Positions 62,601 to 64,000 of a stretch of DNA of 64,000 nt are shown here, in pieces (positions within the stretch are counted from its first letter, which is position 1; the number at the start of each line of letters is the position of its first letter). The notes under the pieces are model-generated. The model was not told the origin of the DNA and ran no database searches. It worked only from the letters and a program-made list of their open reading frames with translations. The position numbers were made by a program, and so were the translations under genes. This stretch comes from Plectrocnemia conspersa. Taxonomy: Eukaryota; Arthropoda; Insecta; Trichoptera; Polycentropodidae. The stretch is taken from assembly GCA_009617715.1 (NCBI GenBank), contig VTFK01000216.1:248001-312000 (forward strand). Reading direction: 5' to 3'.

Positions 62601-64000
62601 CCGCTTTAACGCATTTATTCAGGGGCAGCTTGACTTCATTCATTACGCATGACGCAAATTCCATACAGCGACGTATCCGTGACATTTTTCCCTAAACTAT
62701 CGTTACGCTTTTCACCCACGCTGAACAACTAAATTTCGTGTGTCAGCACTTGCTTCTCTACAGTGGTGACACTCGGAGATCACATATCCTTTTGAGATTG
62801 CGCATGGTCAGCTCCCAGACATTGTCTTTCAACCGCTCATTGTAAATCGCATAGATGGGATGCTAGACACTGATAGAGTGGCATCTTCCGATACGTCAAT
62901 ACCGACCTGTCGTTTTTACATAGAATGTCATAAAACAACTAGGAGTCGATGGCTCACTGCATTCAGGATATAAAGCGTTTTGAATTTCTGAGTATGCATA
63001 ATAGTATAATAAATAGAATGCAGGACAATGCCAGAGTGACATCTTCCGACACCATGCAGTACGCCGAGGCTGTTTCTAAAGCAGTTGTATAGATTTCAGC
63101 CGTAGTTGTTTATTATCTGTTGAGAAGCATACATTACTCAGATCGTCGTTATTAATAAATGAGTAATCCATTAATGCCACGAATGATTGACAAAAACCGC
63201 ACGAACTTGTTTGGTTACCTAATACTTTGTAATGTCAAGCGAATCTAATTATTGTTTATTTTAGGTGATAGTATCTTCTCCCGGTTCACCAAGTAGTAGT
63301 TCCGACAGCCAATCCGGGAATGAAATGTTGAAGCATGGTAGCTCTATATCTTCAATCGCGCGACAACCATCGTCAAGAACTTCCCCGGGACCTTCGGCTA
63401 TTCGTCCCACTTATCAAACTGTCCCTCCAGCGCAAACAGGTCGGAACTCGCCGTTGAATCAATCGACGGCCGGCAGGCACTCTCCAGCTTTTAGCAACAC
63501 CACCGGACGACACTCACCCGCCTTACACCAAGTCGTATCGGGGCGACACTCACCGGCGGTTCAATCTTCGCCGGGACGACACTCTCCGGCTGCTCTTCAC
63601 CAGCCCAATACCGGTAGACATTCTCCAGCCTTGCACCAATCCAGCGGGAGACACTCGCCAGCTAGAGCCACTAGCTCTCTAGCTGGCGGTATGATGAGCA
63701 ACACCACAGGAAGAACGACTCCGTCATATCATCAAACACCCGCTCAATCCAACACATACTACACAGGCAGTCAATCTAATCAACCTTACACAAACGGACA
63801 AGGCAAAAGCCCCAGAGACTCGCCAAATATGACCAGTCACGTAGTGGCGCGCACTGCTTCGCCGGGTATTCCAGGTACGAATGCAGGAATCGCCGTGACA
63901 ATGAACGCTTCACCGTTCCTCACCGACTTGACGGCATCATCTTTGACAAACATGGAGAACACGTTGATATCAAACTTGCAAAGCACCATCAACAACATAA
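26598..64000 (+). CDS. RhoGAP100F: Syd-1 / RhoGAP100F, presynaptic PDZ-C2-RhoGAP protein (22 exons, runs off right edge)
   Basis: Coding exons: 26598..26684, 47571..47678, 51213..51296, 51379..51477, 51548..52125, 52185..52383, 52442..52572, 52629..52821, 52883..52993, 53056..53183, 53292..53434, 53507..53660, 55352..55498, 55564..55844, 55908..56106, 56173..56409, 56477..56677, 56846..57142, 58536..58613, 60059..60156 (or ..60165), 60654..60737, 63265..64000+. About 1457 codons are in the window. Domains: PDZ at about 131-218 (TLGLYIREG loop), a Ser/Arg-rich linker, C2 at about 757-890, RhoGAP at about 939-1120 ([31 protein letters not shown]), then a Ser/Pro/Gln tail. This order is that of Drosophila Syd-1. 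In flies and worms Syd-1 acts at the presynaptic membrane, helps seed active zones with Liprin-alpha and Neurexin, and affects Rho-family GTPases. All phases agree except for one extra base in exon 6. Confidence 0.93.
27556..28340. mobile_element. Tc1-like non-autonomous element with about 80-base inverted ends
   Basis: Left AGTACTGTTCAAGAGTTTTG... and right ...CAAAACTTTTGCACAGTACTG form inverted repeats continuing for about 80 bases. Shared blocks include ATCCAGTA, CATTATTT and AATAACATCACAGCATCTCGG. CAGTACTGTGCAAAAG ends suit the Tc1/mariner superfamily. The 600-base interior is AT-rich with no transposase. Target duplication not clear. Confidence 0.72.
29585..29740 (-). pseudogene. LINE reverse-transcriptase fragment (second family)
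   Basis: The minus strand reads [17 protein letters not shown] followed by [12 protein letters not shown]. This matches the DxxKAFDxVxxxxLxxxL...GxPxHL block of non-LTR reverse transcriptases. The first catalytic Asp position falls at an altered residue (L before YSKAFD). Short and decayed. Confidence 0.65.
30012..30360. repeat. AT-rich tandem duplication with a 48-base palindrome
   Basis: A block starting ATATAAAAATATGAAAATATAT and ending TTATTAACTCGACT.GT.AGCTT occurs at about 30016 and again at about 30240. Between them lies a near-perfect palindrome at 30163..30210 (arms TATAAAAATGTAATACTATA...). Function unknown. Confidence 0.55.
30985..32160 (+). pseudogene. Jockey/CR1-like LINE, decayed reverse transcriptase to 3' part
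   Basis: In successive frames the plus strand reads [15 protein letters not shown] (30985), then [17 protein letters not shown] (31337), [11 protein letters not shown] in place of [19 protein letters not shown], and a [17 protein letters not shown] block. These are the ordered motifs of a jockey/CR1-type reverse transcriptase. The catalytic YADD is changed to LYDL, and there are several frame breaks, so it is dead. Confidence 0.8.
33064..33122 (+). repeat. Dispersed 60-base repeat, copy 1
   Basis: GAACATTTTAAAAGCATCCA... to ...GTTTGAAAAAGTTTT recurs with few changes at 35269..35325. It lies directly before the tRNA-like sequence at 33122, so the two may belong to one element. Confidence 0.55.
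33122..33195 (+). repeat. tRNA-like sequence, probable SINE head
   Basis: It carries A-box-like TGTAGCGCAGTGG (33131..33143) and B-box-like GGTTCGAGATTCC (33161..33173), about 30 bases apart. No acceptor stem closes around it, so it is not called as a functional tRNA. Confidence 0.45.
34398..34437. repeat. Perfect 18-bp hairpin with GTAA loop
   Basis: Arms TCGCAGTGGGAACGCTCG and its exact reverse complement flank GTAA. The left-arm sequence GTCGCAGTGGGAA also occurs at about 15264, so it is probably a transposon terminus. It is GC-rich in AT-rich surroundings. Confidence 0.65.
38005..38040. repeat. Interstitial insect telomere-type repeat (CCTAA)n
   Basis: Three CCTAA units in tandem, then TCAA and another CCTAA. 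This is the complement of the TTAGG arthropod telomere repeat. Short interstitial runs of this kind are common in insect genomes. Confidence 0.6.
38130..38490 (-). pseudogene. LINE 3'-region fragment, copy without insertion
   Basis: The minus strand encodes [17 protein letters not shown], matching the LYxxLVRSxLEYxSxVW block near the C-terminus of jockey/CR1-type ORF2. It is collinear with the fragments at 49020..49187 and 50206..50540, which are split by an inserted repeat. Confidence 0.65.
39729..40001 (+). CDS. Unrecognised 90-codon reading frame in Syd-1 intron 1
   Basis: An open frame [20 protein letters not shown] continuing to a Lys-rich end (NTKMSKKCR). The middle looks helical and amphipathic ([19 protein letters not shown]) and is richer in coding-like residues than most frames here. 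I do not recognise a family. It could be a transposon scrap or chance. Confidence 0.2.
   Translation: MICTVSVAIHKKGNFNKWLQELKSGLITQQEMFSYLIEQSKAATITSLFVIETLSEFVASLLKSINKSEIKRDIQDVQKSRNTKMSKKCR
41100..41590 (+). promoter_or_regulatory. CpG-rich island inside Syd-1 intron 1
   Basis: A 490-base GC- and CpG-rich block in an AT-rich intron. It carries an open frame from 41475 ([16 protein letters not shown]...) reaching a donor-like G/GTATGC at 41584. That frame ends in phase 1, while Syd-1 exon 2 is entered in phase 0, so it does not extend the protein. An untranslated alternative first exon, an enhancer or an unrelated promoter are all possible. Confidence 0.35.
41849..42042. mobile_element. 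MITE related to 9069..9471, copy 2 (left end lost)
   Basis: It shares TTTCAGTGATATCATATCGG, CCGGTAGATAT and the right end ATTCACCGTAACAT with copy 1. The left terminus ATGTTACAGTG is not found. Confidence 0.5.
45253..46683. mobile_element. pogo-like DNA element, non-autonomous or decayed
   Basis: Ends CAGTAAAATCTGTATAAAACGGAC (left, positions 45253-45276) and the inverse of CAGTAAAACCTCGATATAGCGG (right) form pogo/Tigger-type inverted repeats. Each is flanked by TA, the usual Tc1/mariner/pogo target. The 1.43 kb contains no readable transposase. A hAT MITE is inserted at 45477..45748. Confidence 0.78.
45477..45748. mobile_element. hAT-type MITE, copy 2, nested in the pogo-like element
   Basis: 272 bases, ends CAGTGGCGTAGCTA and TAGCTACGCCACTG, flanked by the perfect 8-base duplication AATATAAT (45469..45476 and 45749..45756). 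Very similar to copy 1 at 24228..24488, with small indels in G-rich tracts. Confidence 0.9.
47571..47678 (+). CDS. Syd-1 exon 2
   Basis: 36 codons, TTGTCCGCAG acceptor and GTAATT donor, phase 0. It encodes [20 protein letters not shown] and then a [11 protein letters not shown] end. The join [15 protein letters not shown] gives a Pro-rich N-terminal segment. Confidence 0.92.
49020..50540 (-). pseudogene. LINE 3'-region fragment split by an inserted element
   Basis: The flanks 49020..49187 and 50206..50540 align with the uninterrupted fragment at 38130..38490. The minus strand at about 50363..50270 reads [20 protein letters not shown] and then [20 protein letters not shown], a reverse-transcriptase C-terminal block. 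Confidence 0.65.
49188..50205 (-). mobile_element. Dispersed class-II-like repeat, copy B, inserted in a LINE
   Basis: Reverse-complement match to 1421..2290. Ends are TATGGTTCTTAATCG and CGAATAACTGAGAACCCTA, a partial inverted pair (GGTTCTYA). Comparison with the empty LINE site near 38266-38290 brackets the insertion. No clean target duplication was seen. Confidence 0.6.
50748..50850 (+). repeat. Two consecutive hairpins in a LINE-tail-like sequence
   Basis: First: GGTACCTCAC-TGTC-GTGAGGTACC (50748..50771). Second: CCGTTGTAAC...GTTACAACGG (50809..50850). The second contains a motif (CCGTTGTAACACAT...GCTTACGCCTGT) that recurs at about 34278 and 54136, suggesting the 3' end of a repeat family. 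Confidence 0.55.
51213..51296 (+). CDS. Syd-1 exon 3
   Basis: 28 codons, phase 0, TTTCTCAG acceptor and GTACTC donor. It encodes [20 protein letters not shown] then ATTAAALE. Confidence 0.92.
51379..51477 (+). CDS. Syd-1 exon 4
   Basis: 33 codons, phase 0. It encodes [20 protein letters not shown] and [13 protein letters not shown]. The acceptor AATTTAAG is weaker than its neighbours; the donor is GTATTC. Confidence 0.9.
51548..52125 (+). CDS. Syd-1 exon 5 (PDZ domain)
   Basis: 578 bases, phase 0 to 2. It begins [20 protein letters not shown] and carries the whole PDZ fold: binding loop TLGLYIREG, core [16 protein letters not shown], and [20 protein letters not shown]. In Drosophila the Syd-1 PDZ domain contacts the Neurexin C-terminus. 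After the PDZ come a Pro/basic linker and an Asp/Met-rich stretch. Confidence 0.95.
52185..52383 (+). CDS. Syd-1 exon 6 with apparent one-base frameshift
   Basis: Acceptor ATTTCAG, entered in phase 2. It reads [20 protein letters not shown] and on to LESLAEK. The frame then breaks at the run GAAAAAGGTG (52291..52300). With one base fewer the exon continues [20 protein letters not shown] and ends in phase 2, exactly as exon 7 needs. Read as given, the frame reaches TAG at 52381..52383. A sequencing or assembly indel in the homopolymer is most likely. Confidence 0.88.
52442..52572 (+). CDS. Syd-1 exon 7
   Basis: 131 bases, phase 2 to 1. It encodes [20 protein letters not shown] and [26 protein letters not shown] acceptor, GTTAGT donor. 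Part of the Ser/Arg-rich linker. Confidence 0.93.
52629..52821 (+). CDS. Syd-1 exon 8
   Basis: 193 bases, phase 1 to 2. It encodes [20 protein letters not shown] and ends SNYYYYN. TCTAG acceptor, GTATGT donor. Confidence 0.92.
52883..52993 (+). CDS. Syd-1 exon 9
   Basis: 111 bases, phase 2 to 2. It encodes [20 protein letters not shown] and [22 protein letters not shown] acceptor, GTGAGT donor. Confidence 0.92.
53056..53183 (+). CDS. Syd-1 exon 10 with NAGNAG acceptor
   Basis: 128 bases, phase 2 to 1. It encodes [20 protein letters not shown] and [18 protein letters not shown]. The acceptor is ACAGCAG: cutting at 53055 or 53058 are both in frame and differ by one serine. Confidence 0.9.
53292..53434 (+). 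CDS. Syd-1 exon 11
   Basis: 143 bases, phase 1 to 0. It encodes [20 protein letters not shown] and [14 protein letters not shown]. The donor GTCAAT is weak, but it is the only GT nearby that preserves the frame into exon 12; the intron is 72 bases. Confidence 0.88.
53507..53660 (+). CDS. Syd-1 exon 12
   Basis: 154 bases, phase 0 to 1. It encodes [20 protein letters not shown] and [26 protein letters not shown] acceptor, GTATTA donor. Confidence 0.92.
54720..54920 (+). pseudogene. LINE reverse-transcriptase C-terminal scrap
   Basis: Reads [16 protein letters not shown] (54855..54902), the NKLxLYKxxxRPVWxY block of jockey-type LINEs. Surrounding frames are broken. Confidence 0.65.
55055..55130 (-). 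repeat. tRNA-like sequence, probable SINE fragment
   Basis: The minus strand carries GGTTCGGGCCCC (B-box-like, 55076..55065) preceded by ACTGGTAACGCAGAGGCCAC, like the anticodon arm of a tRNA, and an A-box-like TAGTTTATTCCGTTAGG. No matched acceptor stem, so not called a functional tRNA. Confidence 0.45.
55352..55498 (+). CDS. Syd-1 exon 13
   Basis: 147 bases, phase 1 to 1. It encodes [20 protein letters not shown] then a Ser/Pro-rich stretch ending [13 protein letters not shown] acceptor, GTTAGT donor. Confidence 0.93.
55564..55844 (+). CDS. Syd-1 exon 14 (start of C2 domain)
   Basis: 281 bases, phase 1 to 0. It begins [20 protein letters not shown], then a Gly-rich loop and the first C2 strand [14 protein letters not shown] Pro-rich insertion ([13 protein letters not shown]) sits in a loop before [16 protein letters not shown]. 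Confidence 0.95.
55908..56106 (+). CDS. Syd-1 exon 15 (C2 domain)
   Basis: 199 bases, phase 0 to 1. It encodes [20 protein letters not shown] then [20 protein letters not shown], the central C2 strands. Confidence 0.95.
56173..56409 (+). CDS. Syd-1 exon 16 (end of C2, start of RhoGAP)
   Basis: 237 bases, phase 1 to 1. Starts [20 protein letters not shown] (last C2 strand), then the linker, then [20 protein letters not shown], the first RhoGAP helix. Confidence 0.96.
56477..56677 (+). CDS. Syd-1 exon 17 (RhoGAP catalytic part)
   Basis: 201 bases, phase 1 to 1. It begins [20 protein letters not shown]. The Arg of GLYRLCG is the arginine-finger position. [13 protein letters not shown] follows with the conserved Lys and Arg. 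Confidence 0.96.
56846..57142 (+). CDS. Syd-1 exon 18 (RhoGAP C-terminal part)
   Basis: 297 bases, phase 1 to 1. It encodes [20 protein letters not shown] and [15 protein letters not shown]. Where most RhoGAPs have GPNL, this protein has APPL, so the usual second-site Asn is Pro. Ends WPTPKHSG. Confidence 0.96.
57143..58535 (+). other. Syd-1 intron 18
   Basis: 1.4 kb AT-rich intron; nothing recognised. Confidence 0.7.
58536..58613 (+). CDS. Syd-1 exon 19
   Basis: 78 bases, phase 1 to 1, acceptor TAGACAG. It encodes [20 protein letters not shown] and GHSMVPG. The alternative acceptor TTTGTAG four bases upstream shifts frame and is not used in this model. Confidence 0.88.
58614..60058 (+). 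other. Syd-1 intron 19
   Basis: 1.4 kb, AT-rich. Contains a (TC)n run at 58751..58772, a (TTA)n run near 59379 and a (CA)n run near 59676. No exon seen. Confidence 0.7.
60059..60165 (+). CDS. Syd-1 exon 20 with two in-frame donors
   Basis: It encodes [20 protein letters not shown] then [12 protein letters not shown]. The donor is CAG/GTAGGG (exon end 60156) or CAT/GTAAGT (exon end 60165). Both leave phase 0; the second adds VGH and is closer to consensus. Confidence 0.88.
60654..60737 (+). CDS. Syd-1 exon 21
   Basis: 28 codons, phase 0, strong pyrimidine tract and CAG acceptor, GTAATT donor. It encodes [20 protein letters not shown] and PAPPRSRQ, a Pro/Arg stretch that could bind SH3 domains. 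Confidence 0.9.
60738..63264 (+). other. Syd-1 intron 21
   Basis: 2.5 kb, AT-rich. Two diverged copies of a block around GTGRCATCTTCCGAYAC lie at about 62878 and 63036. No exon seen. Confidence 0.65.
63265..64000 (+). CDS. Syd-1 exon 22 (Ser/Pro-rich tail with GRHSPA repeats, open at right edge)
   Basis: At least 736 bases, entered in phase 0 after TTTTAG. It begins [20 protein letters not shown]. Between 63439 and 63663 lie GRNSPL and six GRHSPA motifs spaced 4 to 7 residues apart, then GRTTPS. It ends in the window at [18 protein letters not shown]. No stop codon is reached. Confidence 0.95.
   Translation, partial: MIVSSPGSPSSSSDSQSGNEMLKHGSSISSIARQPSSRTSPGPSAIRPTYQTVPPAQTGRNSPLNQSTAGRHSPAFSNTTGRHSPALHQVVSGRHSPAVQSSPGRHSPAALHQPNTGRHSPALHQSSGRHSPARATSSLAGGMMSNTTGRTTPSYHQTPAQSNTYYTGSQSNQPYTNGQGKSPRDSPNMTSHVVARTASPGIPGTNAGIAVTMNASPFLTDLTASSLTNMENTLISNLQSTINNI

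Noticed and set aside
1..64000. CRISPR array, phage or bacterial operon
   Set aside because: No regular spacer-repeat structure and no bacterial gene organisation; all supported genes are spliced.

Overview
The window is AT-rich metazoan DNA, almost certainly from an insect. The evidence is two spliced genes with insect-type protein architecture, GT-AG introns from about 50 bp to over 20 kb, many decayed transposons (hAT-type, pogo/Tc1-mariner-type and piggyBac-type short elements, non-LTR retrotransposon scraps), and a short interstitial run of the arthropod telomere unit (CCTAA/TTAGG). I cannot name the order.

Left end (1 to about 5.7 kb, minus strand): the first five coding exons of a gene leaving the window at base 1. 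All splice phases agree. The Gln-rich segment with a VQYVE...YT...ATYPVY pattern resembles the N-terminal activation region of RFX-family transcription factors; the DNA-binding domain would lie outside the window. A second possible first exon (492..528) lies in a CpG-rich stretch and keeps the same phase. A further CpG-rich, promoter-like block at 10.8-11.2 kb carries a minus-strand splice donor and may be its distal start.

Middle (about 11.3 to 26.1 kb): no gene that I can support. It holds remnants of a mariner transposase and a reverse transcriptase, several short inverted-repeat elements, and unassigned AT-rich DNA.

Right (26.1 to 64 kb, plus strand): one large gene, reconstructed as 22 coding exons with consistent phases. 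It encodes the insect Syd-1 / RhoGAP100F protein (N-terminus, PDZ, Ser/Arg-rich linker, C2, RhoGAP, long Ser/Pro/Gln tail) and continues past base 64000. Syd-1 is a presynaptic active-zone organiser. Exon 1 sits in a CpG island. Intron 1 is 20.9 kb and is the main reservoir of transposons, including a hAT-type MITE nested in a pogo-like element. Exon 6 has an apparent one-base frameshift at an A5G2 run, most likely a sequence error or an allele-specific lesion. The tail carries six GRHSPA motifs.

I found no operon, CRISPR array, defence island or other clearly new system. The points worth a second look are the exon 6 frameshift, the GRHSPA array, the alternative starts of the RFX-like gene, an altered RhoGAP active site, and the nested transposon history.
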